A stretch of DNA of 16,382 nucleotides. Origin: Methanothrix sp. GTDB taxonomy: Archaea; Halobacteriota; Methanosarcinia; Methanotrichales; Methanotrichaceae. The position numbers and the translations under genes were made by a program. The stretch spans positions 1-16,382 of the forward strand of contig PMNG01000065.1 in the NCBI GenBank assembly GCA_003162615.1, given 5' to 3'. Shown in pieces: positions 6,864 to 14,374 of the stretch (position 1 is the first letter of the stretch; each line of letters starts with the position of its first letter). The notes below the pieces were generated by a model. The model did not search any database. It was given only the letters and a program-made list of their open reading frames with translations, and had not been told where the DNA came from.

Positions 6864-9614
6864 ATGACGATCCACTGGCACTCCATGACAGCCGAAGAGG
6901 TCTTAGAGCGACTTGAATCAGGACCCACCGGCCTATTTGCCGACGAGGCGGCCAGGAGGCTAGAGGAACACGGACCAAACCTGATTGAGAGTCCCTCAAA
7001 ACCCTCCCCATCACGAATTTTCCTCAAGCAGCTCAAAGAATACCTAAATGTTGTGCTTATTTTCGCTGCGCTTATCTCTTACATGGCAGGAGAGACACAC
7101 AATGCCTACGTCATAATTGGCATCGTTCTCCTCGTCGCCCTGATCGGCTTCCTGCAAGAGTACAAGGCTGAACGATCGATGGAAGCGCTGAGAGAGATGT
7201 TAGCGCCCGAGGCCGACACCTTCAGAGATGGAGAAATGGTCAGTATTCCCGCTGAGAATCTCGTACCAGGGGACGTGGTCTTTCTCGAGGCCGGTGATAA
7301 GGTGCCTGCAGACGGACGGGTCATCGAGAAGACGTCCCTCGAGGTCGTGGAGGCATCTTTGACCGGCGAATCCCTGCCGGTAGAAAAGGACGTTGCTCCC
7401 CTACCCGAGCCGATATCAGTCGGAGTCATTGAGGCGAGATTGACTGGCAAATCCCAGCCAGCAGAAAAGAATGCGATTCCTCTATCTGTGGAGACTCCGC
7501 TTGCAGACAGAAAAAATATGGTCTTCATGGGCACATTCGTCTCCTACGGCAACTGCAGATTTGTGGTTACGGCTACCGGCAAAGATACAGAGCTAGGGCG
7601 TATATCGGGAATGATTGGAGAGAAGGAGGTCGAACCGCCACTAAAAGTCAAGCTGGAGCATCTCGCCAAGCGACAGGCTTATCTCGTGCTGATTATATCC
7701 GCAGCCGTTTTTTTCCTGTATTTGAGAAGCGGTAACCCGATAATGGACACTCTGATTACCGCGATTGCCCTGGCGGTTGCAGGAGTTCCTGAGGCCCTCC
7801 CTTTTGTTGTGACCTTGGCCTTGGCCTTCGGAATGCAGGCTATGGCCAGGAAAAATGCGATAGTCAGAAGCCTGCCTGCGGTGGAGACTCTTGGTTCGAC
7901 GTCAGTTATCTGCACAGACAAGACCGGTACACTGACGACTGGCGAAATGACTGTTCGTCAGATTTACACCTATAGACCTGTAGAAGTAACGGGCTACGGA
8001 TACGACCCAGAAGGAGAGTTCCGGCAAAACGGAATCACTGTTAATCCCAAAGAAGACGACATCGCTCTCCTTCTAAAGATAGGAGTTCTCTCCAACAACG
8101 CAAATCTTGAGCGGACGAATGGCAAATGGCGACTAATAGGAGATCCCACGGAGGGCGCTCTTCTGGTCGCTGCCAAAAAGTCGGGAATTCTCGAAGAGAC
8201 GCAGAAGCAATCCATTAAAGTTGCCGAATACCCTTTTGATTCAGATTGCAGGAGGATGACCACCGTCAACAGATCCGAAGGCGAAGGCATATTTGTGGCT
8301 ATGAAGGGAGCGCCTGAAGTCGTCCTGGACAGATGCTCTTACATCACCTATCCCGATGGAATAAAGCAGTTAGAAGATGAGGATCGCAAAGAGATCCGTG
8401 AGATCGCAGACCACATGGCCGATAAGGCCCTAAGGGTTCTGGCCCTAGCCTGGAAGCACATCGATCCGGATGAGCCCTTAGAAAGAGACTACGTCGAAGT
8501 TGAGCTGATATTCGCTGGCCTGGTGGGATTGATGGACCCACCTAGGAGAGAGGCCTATGAGGCGATTCATACATGCCAGATCGCGGGCATAAGGCCGGTC
8601 ATGATCACAGGCGATCATAGGCTGACTGCCAGGGCAATAAGCAGAGAGCTGAATATTGGGCAAGGGGATGTCATCGAGGGAAGTCAACTTGAACGGATGA
8701 GCGATGAGGATCTCTTAGGGCGGATAGATGTCGTATCTGTGTTTGCGAGGGTTACGGCAGAGCATAAGGTGCGAATAGTGGAAGCCTTCAAGGCCAAGGG
8801 CCACATCGTTGCTATGACTGGAGACGGAGTTAACGACGCTCCTGCTCTTAAGGCGGCTGACATCGGAGTAGCGATGGGCAGGACAGGAACCGAGGTCGCA
8901 AAAGAGGCATCGGATATAGTAATTGCCGACGACAATTTCGCAACTATAGTCAATGCTGTGGAAGAAGGCCGAAGGATATACGACAATATAAGGAAGGGCA
9001 CATCTTATCTGCTATCTGTCAGCTTTGCAGAGCTGTCGACGATCTTCTTGGGCGTGCTGCTAGGATATGGAACTCCATTGCTTGCAGCTCAGATACTATG
9101 GATAAATGTTGTTGCAGAAGAGTTTCCGGCTATGGGGTTGGCAGTGGAACCCGCTGACTCCAACATAATGCGCAGAAAGCCCACAGATCCAAAAGAACCC
9201 ATGCCTTCAAGGAGCCTGCTTATATATACTCTCGGAACAGCTGCTGCGATTGTCAGTGGTTGTTTGGGGTTATACGTGATCTCTTTGGACATGAACCAAG
9301 GACTAACCTATGCCAGAACGATGGCTTTTGTGGGTTTGGGCTTATTTACGACCTTCAATGCATACAGCAGCAGATCTCTGGACGAATCCCTTCTAAGGCT
9401 AAAGCCTTTGGGCAATAAAATGCTCATTCTGGGATTAGCTGCGTCAATAATGGCTATTTTGGCAGCAGTATATTTGCCTTTCATGCAGTCCATCTTCGAG
9501 ACAGCTCCTCTTAGGGCAGAGAGCTGGGTTTTGGTGGGCATAGTCTCCGTTCTGGTAGTTCTTGCTGCAGAGGTTCTGAAAAAGATCGTTCCAGGGCTTA
9601 GGCAAATAGACTGA
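6864..9614 (+). CDS. Cation-transporting P-type ATPase (P2/SERCA-like)
   Basis: A membrane ion pump of 916 residues. An N-terminal cation-ATPase domain (about 1-60, HWHSMTAEEVLERL) is followed by two membrane helices (about 61-76 and 81-98). The actuator domain carries TGES (167-170). Helix M4 holds the P2-type PEALP. The phosphorylated aspartate D352 lies in DKTGTLT, followed by KGAP, TGDH and GDGVNDAP motifs and C-terminal helices. In M6, the SERCA calcium-site sequence N-x-x-T-D reads NVVAE here (N748, A751, E752), so the ion is uncertain: calcium, or another cation such as sodium or potassium. A second TGES-like loop, TGKS at 194-197, follows 27 residues after the first and is an odd insertion. 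The ATG at 6864 matches family starts; a TTG at 6834 would add 10 residues. Both have Shine-Dalgarno-like purines that are very close. The gene appears monocistronic and is convergent with the next. Confidence 0.93.
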   Translation: MTIHWHSMTAEEVLERLESGPTGLFADEAARRLEEHGPNLIESPSKPSPSRIFLKQLKEYLNVVLIFAALISYMAGETHNAYVIIGIVLLVALIGFLQEYKAERSMEALREMLAPEADTFRDGEMVSIPAENLVPGDVVFLEAGDKVPADGRVIEKTSLEVVEASLTGESLPVEKDVAPLPEPISVGVIEARLTGKSQPAEKNAIPLSVETPLADRKNMVFMGTFVSYGNCRFVVTATGKDTELGRISGMIGEKEVEPPLKVKLEHLAKRQAYLVLIISAAVFFLYLRSGNPIMDTLITAIALAVAGVPEALPFVVTLALAFGMQAMARKNAIVRSLPAVETLGSTSVICTDKTGTLTTGEMTVRQIYTYRPVEVTGYGYDPEGEFRQNGITVNPKEDDIALLLKIGVLSNNANLERTNGKWRLIGDPTEGALLVAAKKSGILEETQKQSIKVAEYPFDSDCRRMTTVNRSEGEGIFVAMKGAPEVVLDRCSYITYPDGIKQLEDEDRKEIREIADHMADKALRVLALAWKHIDPDEPLERDYVEVELIFAGLVGLMDPPRREAYEAIHTCQIAGIRPVMITGDHRLTARAISRELNIGQGDVIEGSQLERMSDEDLLGRIDVVSVFARVTAEHKVRIVEAFKAKGHIVAMTGDGVNDAPALKAADIGVAMGRTGTEVAKEASDIVIADDNFATIVNAVEEGRRIYDNIRKGTSYLLSVSFAELSTIFLGVLLGYGTPLLAAQILWINVVAEEFPAMGLAVEPADSNIMRRKPTDPKEPMPSRSLLIYTLGTAAAIVSGCLGLYVISLDMNQGLTYARTMAFVGLGLFTTFNAYSSRSLDESLLRLKPLGNKMLILGLAASIMAILAAVYLPFMQSIFETAPLRAESWVLVGIVSVLVVLAAEVLKKIVPGLRQID
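7347..7484 (+). repeat. Tandem duplication of the TGES loop inside the ATPase gene
   Basis: Two 57-base units at 7347-7403 and 7428-7484 have an offset of 81 bases (27 codons), in frame. By eye 39 of 57 bases and 11 of 19 residues are identical. The first reads V-E-A-S-L-T-G-E-S..., the second I-E-A-R-L-T-G-K-S.... The second has lost the catalytic Glu of TGES (Lys instead). After it the protein returns to the normal family sequence TPLADRKNMVF. The divergence between units shows the duplication is old rather than an assembly error. Confidence 0.8.
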
Positions 9615-9755
9615 GGATGACAATCCCAGGATCTTAGATCTGGGTGCAGGACTGGCGCAGCCTGGCACACAAATCTGAGTCGGAGCGCATTGTCTGGTCA
9701 AAGGTTGTAATCGAATAGGTTACGATTTTCTCTCCTCTCAATGCAGGAAATTCGA

Positions 9756-11915
9756 TTAAGAATGACCTGCAGTCTCTTCGACTTGCTTGATTGGAATAAC
9801 CTCATCCACTGCACAGGCTGCAATCTTCTCAGCCAGCTTTGCCAGCACGTCTTTTCTCATTCCGCCAACGAACTTGATCGAGCCGACAACCAGGTGGCCA
9901 CCCCCGCTGACACCACCGTTGGGGATCTCAACCATCAGCTCCCGAACCATCTGGGGAATGTTCATGCGAACACCCCGAGATCTCAGCACGGCGAAGTCCG
10001 GGCCGTAACCTATGGTCACTACCGGCTTTCCGGCGAACTTCTTGCACAGCCTGTCGTGGACCTCGCCGGAGGTTTTTCCGGGCGGCGGGAAGGTGAACTT
10101 GTGGGCGAAGTTCTCTACGTCCAGAACATTCATGATCACGCCGTTGGGCAGCTTGGTACTCTTGACGTTTCCCATAGTTGCCCTTAGCTGCTCGTCGATC
10201 ATGCCGTTAGCCTGGTCGCAAAGAAGATCGACGATCTTCTGATGACGGTCGAGTCTGCCAAGGCAGAGGATATCGTTGATAAGGCCTCGCCCCTCGTTGA
10301 ACCGCAGCCAGAAGGCCTCGTAGTCCAAAGCAAGAGCCATCTTCTTGAGATCCTCCAGCCCGAACTTGTCTTCCACTAGCTTAATGTACCTGGTCGCCTC
10401 TGGGGCCTCGCTTCTGTCGCCCACGGCTGAGACAGCAGGAAAATGCTTTATCTTGCTCTCAACTTCTGGGTAGATCATCCTAGCAATCTCTGTGGCCAGC
10501 ATGCCCGTGGTGATACCAAAGTCGCCGCCGGCGTGAGCCGGATTTACGTGACCTATGAGGTACTGATCGACCACCTCGTTTGGGTGATGGTGGTCCACCA
10601 CCAGCATCTCTAGGCCGTACACCTGAGCTTGCTTCATGGCCGGTACGTCCTCCTCGGTTGAGCCGTTGTCCATCAAGACGATGAGTGGCATCTTCTGGCC
10701 GTGCCTGGTCTGGTCTTCCAGGGCGTAGCTGAGGTCCTTGGTTACGTCCTCCAGCTCGTAGAACGGAGCCTTGGATGGAGCGCGACGGTAGTTGTAGTAC
10801 TCGGAATCCGGCCCTCCTGCCTCCTTTATTAAAGGCAGTATGGCGGTCTCGATAGCCACTGCAGCGGTAATGCCGTCGGCATCCGCATGGTGCCGTATGA
10901 CGATGGGCCGAGACTTTAGGACTGCTCGGCGGATCTCCTTGGCAACTGCCAGCATAGCTGGCTTTAGCCTATTCATGACATCGCTCTCTACAAGGAATCC
11001 CGGGTCCGATGGTTCAGCCCTTTTATCGATGGCCTGCTCTATCTGCTCCTTCACCCTGGCGGCCTCTCCTCCCCACAACTGCTTCAAGGATCTGATCTCG
11101 ATCTGAACCTGGCCGTTACGCAGGGTTACCTCTCCGATCATCCTGACCATCGTCTCGCTGTCTATCTCAGCGTAGGCCCGGACGCCCGCGCGCTCGAAGG
11201 CCGCTCCGAAGACAAGGCCGCTGTCGTCTGCGACTGTGAAAATGGTCGGGCCGCCTGTCTGCTTGACCTGAATCACCTCGCCCTTTATGCTGACCAATTT
11301 ACCAACCTGCTTCTCCAGCTCTCCTGCCTTGGACACCGGCAGGTCCTTATCAACCTCTAATGTGTTGTACTCATCCAGCTCAACAGGCTCAAGCTCGATG
11401 TTGCCGTTGGGAGCCACATTCCTGACGCAGACCAGGATAGTATCTCCCACCTCGGGCTTAGATTTCAGGTATTTGTTGTGGGCAAGGCCTCTGACGTGGT
11501 CGTTAAGATCCACGAAAGCTCCGAAGTTGGCCAATCCATTGACTTTTCCTTGGTAGATGTCGCCGACGACCACATCGCTCGTATCGCAGGCCTGATCGAG
11601 AATGTGCACCAAGGGCTTCTTGGAGCACTTTTCGCAGAGCTCCTTCTTGGTGGTAAGCTTAGTGCCGCACACAAGGCAGAGGTATTCTCGCCCCAGGCCG
11701 CAGCAAGCCTCACAGGACTCAGTGACCGGGATGCTTCCAGATCCATGACAGACGGCGCATTTGGCTGAACCGCGCTCGATCAGTTCCTTCATGTCGCTAG
11801 CTGAAGCCTCACCAAGGCTGATGGACTCGGTCTTTCCACTGCCGCTGCAGTTTGGGCAGGGCTTCTCTCCAACTTGTAAGTACCCCTTCCCTTTGCATTC
11901 CTCGCACAGGTTCAT
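9756..11915 (-). CDS. Archaeal RecJ-like DHH phosphoesterase with DnaJ-type zinc fingers and S1 domain
   Basis: A 719-residue nucleic-acid enzyme of the archaea-specific RecJ-like group (COG1107). The N-terminus has four CxxCxGxG-type elements (C4/C7, C20/C23, C53/C56, C68/C71), then a CxxC pair set (C80/C83, C94/C97). An S1 RNA-binding domain follows at about 115-180 (GDIYQGKVNGLANFGAFVDL) and an OB-fold near 200-280. The DHH phosphoesterase core has HHADADG (342-348), DNGS (416-419) and VVDHHH (439-444). A DHHA1 domain ends with GGVSGGGHLVVGS. Metal ligands expected for a DHH nuclease are present, so it is probably an active single-strand nuclease; DNA or RNA preference is unknown. No Shine-Dalgarno precedes the ATG, and a TATA box 28 bp upstream suggests a leaderless mRNA. 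Divergent from Trm56. Confidence 0.92.
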   Translation of the reverse strand: MNLCEECKGKGYLQVGEKPCPNCSGSGKTESISLGEASASDMKELIERGSAKCAVCHGSGSIPVTESCEACCGLGREYLCLVCGTKLTTKKELCEKCSKKPLVHILDQACDTSDVVVGDIYQGKVNGLANFGAFVDLNDHVRGLAHNKYLKSKPEVGDTILVCVRNVAPNGNIELEPVELDEYNTLEVDKDLPVSKAGELEKQVGKLVSIKGEVIQVKQTGGPTIFTVADDSGLVFGAAFERAGVRAYAEIDSETMVRMIGEVTLRNGQVQIEIRSLKQLWGGEAARVKEQIEQAIDKRAEPSDPGFLVESDVMNRLKPAMLAVAKEIRRAVLKSRPIVIRHHADADGITAAVAIETAILPLIKEAGGPDSEYYNYRRAPSKAPFYELEDVTKDLSYALEDQTRHGQKMPLIVLMDNGSTEEDVPAMKQAQVYGLEMLVVDHHHPNEVVDQYLIGHVNPAHAGGDFGITTGMLATEIARMIYPEVESKIKHFPAVSAVGDRSEAPEATRYIKLVEDKFGLEDLKKMALALDYEAFWLRFNEGRGLINDILCLGRLDRHQKIVDLLCDQANGMIDEQLRATMGNVKSTKLPNGVIMNVLDVENFAHKFTFPPPGKTSGEVHDRLCKKFAGKPVVTIGYGPDFAVLRSRGVRMNIPQMVRELMVEIPNGGVSGGGHLVVGSIKFVGGMRKDVLAKLAEKIAACAVDEVIPIKQVEETAGHS

Positions 11916-11991
11916 CTTTAGGTTAGAAGTGCCACAGGAATTTATCTATTTTGGAAGGGAATAAATAGCAGGCCAATTCTCAAAGCTTGCC
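11916..11991. promoter_or_regulatory. Divergent promoter region with two TATA boxes, both genes probably leaderless
   Basis: The 76-bp spacer between the DHH gene (minus, ATG at 11915) and Trm56 (plus, ATG at 11992) is AT-rich. ATAAATAG at 11961-11968 is centred about 27 bp before the Trm56 ATG. AGATAAATT on the minus strand (11939-11947) is centred about 28 bp before the DHH ATG. Neither gene has a visible Shine-Dalgarno. Archaeal transcription starts about 26 bp from the TATA centre, so both mRNAs would begin at or next to the start codon. Confidence 0.6.
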
Positions 11992-12540
11992 ATGCGAGTT
12001 ACAGTTCTGCGTCTGGGCCACAGGCCAGAGCGGGACAAGAGGATCACCACCCACGTAGGCTTGGTATCCAGGGCTTTCGGAGCCGAGGAGATGCTTCTGA
12101 CCGGGCGCGACCCCAGCATAGAGGAGAGCCTGGCAGACGTTGTGGAGAGATGGGGTGGTGATTTTCGCCTCAAGACGGACGTGAGCTGGAAGGGTGAGGT
12201 CATCCGTTGGAAAGAAGCCGGTGGCAAGGTTGTCCACCTGACCATGTACGGGTCTAGAATGCAGAACGTCGTAGATGAAATTCGGATGCACGACAATATT
12301 TTAGTTGTAGTTGGTGCTGAAAAGGTGCCGGCAGAGATGTATGATCTCGCCGACTGGAACGTGGCCGTCGGCAGCCAGCCCCATTCCGAGGTAGCAGCCC
12401 TGGCAGTCTTCCTAGACCATCTCATGGAAGGTCAAGAGCTGACCAAAGATTTCGATGGTGGACTTAGGATAATTCCGTCTCCAAGGGGAAAGCAGGTGGT
12501 CGGCCATCGGAAGCAGGATTTTCCGGATACAAAGGACTGA
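11992..12540 (+). CDS. trm56: tRNA (cytidine(56)-2'-O)-methyltransferase Trm56
   Basis: The 182-residue protein belongs to the SPOUT methyltransferases (COG1303), which fold into a trefoil knot that binds SAM. Archaeal Trm56 methylates the 2'-OH of C56 in the T-loop of tRNA, a modification found in most archaea. Family signatures seen here are the N-terminus MRVTVLRLGHRPERDKRITTHVG, then HLTMYG near residue 82, VVVGAEKVP, and NVAVGSQPHSEVAALAVFLDH in the knot region. The length is typical, and there is no fused C-terminal domain. There is no Shine-Dalgarno; a TATA box about 27 bp upstream supports a leaderless mRNA. The ATP-grasp gene starts 45 bases after its stop and may be co-transcribed. 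Confidence 0.94.
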   Translation: MRVTVLRLGHRPERDKRITTHVGLVSRAFGAEEMLLTGRDPSIEESLADVVERWGGDFRLKTDVSWKGEVIRWKEAGGKVVHLTMYGSRMQNVVDEIRMHDNILVVVGAEKVPAEMYDLADWNVAVGSQPHSEVAALAVFLDHLMEGQELTKDFDGGLRIIPSPRGKQVVGHRKQDFPDTKD

Positions 12541-12585
12541 AAAAGGCAAGACTTCTTTCTGTTCTTTCAATAAGATTAATGATTT

Positions 12586-13722
12586 ATGAAGATTCTAATC
12601 GTGGGCTACAGTGTCAGGCACATAGCTTGCTCTGCTGCCAAGGCTGGCCATAAGGTCTTCGCCGCTGATAGCTTCTGCGATCTGGATCTGGAGGCCTGCT
12701 CAAACGGCATCACCCTCCTTCCGCAGCCGCTGGATGCCCTGAAGGCTGAAAGCCTGATCCAAACCTATATCGAAAAGATCTCTCCGGATGCGGTTGTCCT
12801 CGGTCCTGGACTGGAGGAATCCAGAGTTAATGGCGTCCGCGTCCTGAACAATCCACCGGAAAAGGCTGCTCTTGTCTCTGATAAGCTTTGGCTGGCCAAC
12901 TGGCTGGAGGAAAGAGGATTCCCGTTCATACCCACTGCCGAGTATCCGGAAAATGTCAGCCTTCCGGCTGTGATAAAGCCTCGAAAGGGAGCTGGAGGGG
13001 TTGGCTGCAAGCTGGTGAAAAAGGCTACGGACCTCAAGCCGGAAGAGGAAGTGAAGCTTGAAGAAGGGATGATTATCCAGGACTGGTTATCCGGCACGCC
13101 AGCAAGCGTATCCGTAATAGGCACCGGTCGAGATTCGAGGGCAATAGCCGTAAACGAGCAGCTCATAGGTACCCACTGGGTGGGAGCCGATGAGTTCAGG
13201 TACAGCGGCAATATATCTCCTCTGGAACACTCTCTCTCAACGTCCTATAAAGGCACGCTACAACCTGAAATGGCCAGGGTGGCGGAGGCGATCGTCTCGG
13301 AGCTTGGGCTGGTGGGAAGCAACGGTGTAGATTTCCTTCTGACCGAAAGAGGGCCTGTGGTTGTTGAGGTGAATCCGCGATTTCAGGGCAGCCTGGATGC
13401 TGTGGAGATGTCAACTGGAAAAAACGTATTTCAGGCCCATGTAGATGCTTTTGGGGGCATTTTGCCGGAGGGGCCGGTGCCCAAGTTGGTCGCTGGGAGA
13501 GCCATCCTATTTGCCGATGAGAGCATCAAGATCGGGAAACTCTTAACCCGTTGGATTATTGGAAAGCATTGGATTACAGATATTCCCAGATCGGGATCGG
13601 ATATAAAGAAGAGCGATCCCGTCGCATCAGTCTTGGCTACCGGCAGAGATCGGGCAGAGGCCCTGAACCTGTTAATGGAGCGGACTGCCATGCTGCGAAC
13701 GGCGACAAAATCCCAGAGCTAA
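12586..13722 (+). CDS. ATP-grasp family carboxylate-amine ligase of unknown substrate (COG2232-like)
   Basis: A 378-residue cytosolic enzyme. An N-terminal Rossmann-like domain (MKILIVGYSVRHIACSAAKA) is followed by an ATP-grasp domain: a glycine-rich loop VIKPRKGAGGVG at 129-140, and magnesium ligands in VVEVNPRFQGSLDAVE with E261 and N263. The block GLVGSNGVDFLLTE before them resembles predicted carboligases related to biotin carboxylase (COG2232). ATP-grasp ligases join a carboxylate to an amine or thiol through an acyl phosphate. Relatives occur in methanogens and methylotrophs, where a link to methanopterin or methanofuran synthesis has been suggested, but the substrate here cannot be read. 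The ATG at 12586 has no clear Shine-Dalgarno or TATA box; the N-terminus fits the fold. It follows Trm56 by 45 bases and ends at a GGTCGACC palindrome region. Confidence 0.85.
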   Translation: MKILIVGYSVRHIACSAAKAGHKVFAADSFCDLDLEACSNGITLLPQPLDALKAESLIQTYIEKISPDAVVLGPGLEESRVNGVRVLNNPPEKAALVSDKLWLANWLEERGFPFIPTAEYPENVSLPAVIKPRKGAGGVGCKLVKKATDLKPEEEVKLEEGMIIQDWLSGTPASVSVIGTGRDSRAIAVNEQLIGTHWVGADEFRYSGNISPLEHSLSTSYKGTLQPEMARVAEAIVSELGLVGSNGVDFLLTERGPVVVEVNPRFQGSLDAVEMSTGKNVFQAHVDAFGGILPEGPVPKLVAGRAILFADESIKIGKLLTRWIIGKHWITDIPRSGSDIKKSDPVASVLATGRDRAEALNLLMERTAMLRTATKSQS

Positions 13723-13750
13723 AGGTCGTTTAGGTCGACCGACCGAAAAA

Positions 13751-13891
13751 TCACCAGGACACAACCCTGTAGAGCCAGTTGCAGAAGACCGTTACGGCCT
13801 TGACGTCCCCTGGACCCTTCTCTAGCTTCTTCTTCTCTTTTTCACTGTATACATCTTTTCCGCTGTGCTTCTTTTCATTCATCCATGTCAT
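13751..13891 (-). CDS. Small protein of unknown function (46 residues), probably leaderless
   Basis: The minus strand carries a 46-codon reading frame starting MTWMNEKKHSGKDVY, with a highly charged lysine-rich centre (SEKEKKKLEKG) and a hydrophobic, aromatic end (VFCNWLYRVVSW). I do not recognise it. The best support is upstream: a TATA box TTATATTT (complement of 13915-13922) is centred about 27 bp before the ATG, the distance expected for a leaderless archaeal mRNA. The amphipathic C-terminus could sit on a membrane, but that is a guess. It is convergent with the ATP-grasp gene, and the short spacer between them holds a GGTCGACC palindrome that could act in termination. It could still be a chance frame. 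Confidence 0.45.
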   Translation of the reverse strand: MTWMNEKKHSGKDVYSEKEKKKLEKGPGDVKAVTVFCNWLYRVVSW

Positions 13892-13914
13892 GAATCACAG
13901 GTAAATCTATTCAA

Positions 13915-13922
13915 AAATATAA
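13915..13922 (-). promoter_or_regulatory. TATA box of the 46-residue gene
   Basis: On the minus strand this reads TTATATTT, within a run continuing into TTTTG. Its centre is about 27 bp from the ATG at 13891, which would place the transcription start at the start codon. Confidence 0.5.
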
Positions 13923-14374
13923 CCATGTCGGTCTTATCGCAGTTGGTCATACGAAATGAAGTATTTGAATTTTCAAATGCATTAATTACTCAACCAATAG
14001 TTTGTCTTCATCAAACAGTGCCTGCTTTATCTATGGCATTGATGACTGAGCAGTTGGACTATCATCACAACGGAGCAACCTTTTGCCGATTGTTTTTTCC
14101 TAATTTATTGTTGTTGCTAGCAATGCCTATACAGGGCTCAAGGAATATCGAAATCAAACTGCCCCTGAAGACAATATGTCCACTTAAGTTGCCTGATAGC
14201 TGGAATTTGCATCTTCACCTTTTAAGCTGACCGTTTCGAGCTCTTCAAAAGGACTTGCATGGCAAGATTACATGTGGAGAATCGTCAATTTGGCTTGGGG
14301 CACATAGGCGGAGTATATAATCTGCTAGTTAAAGTTGCCAGTGAGATCGTGCCCCATATTGGCCTTTTCTGGCG
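13923..14374. other. AT-rich stretch without a recognisable gene
   Basis: About 450 bases lie between the small minus-strand gene and the S-layer-type gene. A 121-codon plus-strand frame crosses part of it (13865-14230), but its product has no recognisable motif, uneven composition and no Shine-Dalgarno, and it overlaps the small gene and its TATA box; I do not accept it. No intact or decayed transposase could be recognised. An 8-bp inverted repeat lies at 14296-14356. The stretch may be the remains of lost genes. Confidence 0.4.
14296..14356. repeat. Inverted repeat downstream of the S-layer-type gene
   Basis: TGGGGCAC (14296-14303) and GTGCCCCA (14349-14356) are perfect inverted copies 45 bases apart. 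The pair begins about 20 bases after the stop codon of the S-layer-type gene on the minus strand. It could fold into a stem at the mRNA 3' end, or be a trace of an inserted element; there is no flanking T-run on the minus strand that would make a standard terminator. Confidence 0.45.

Noticed and set aside
9637..9715. tRNA-like stretch after the ATPase gene (GCGCAGCCTGGCA resembling a D-arm, later a GTAA/TTAC hairpin)
   Set aside because: No 7-bp acceptor stem, no T-loop with GTTCRANNC and no anticodon arm could be assembled. It may be a chance match or an unrecognisable remnant.
13865..14230. 121-codon plus-strand frame in the AT-rich stretch
   Set aside because: No motif, no Shine-Dalgarno, and it overlaps the small minus-strand gene and its TATA box. 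The composition fits noncoding AT-rich DNA.
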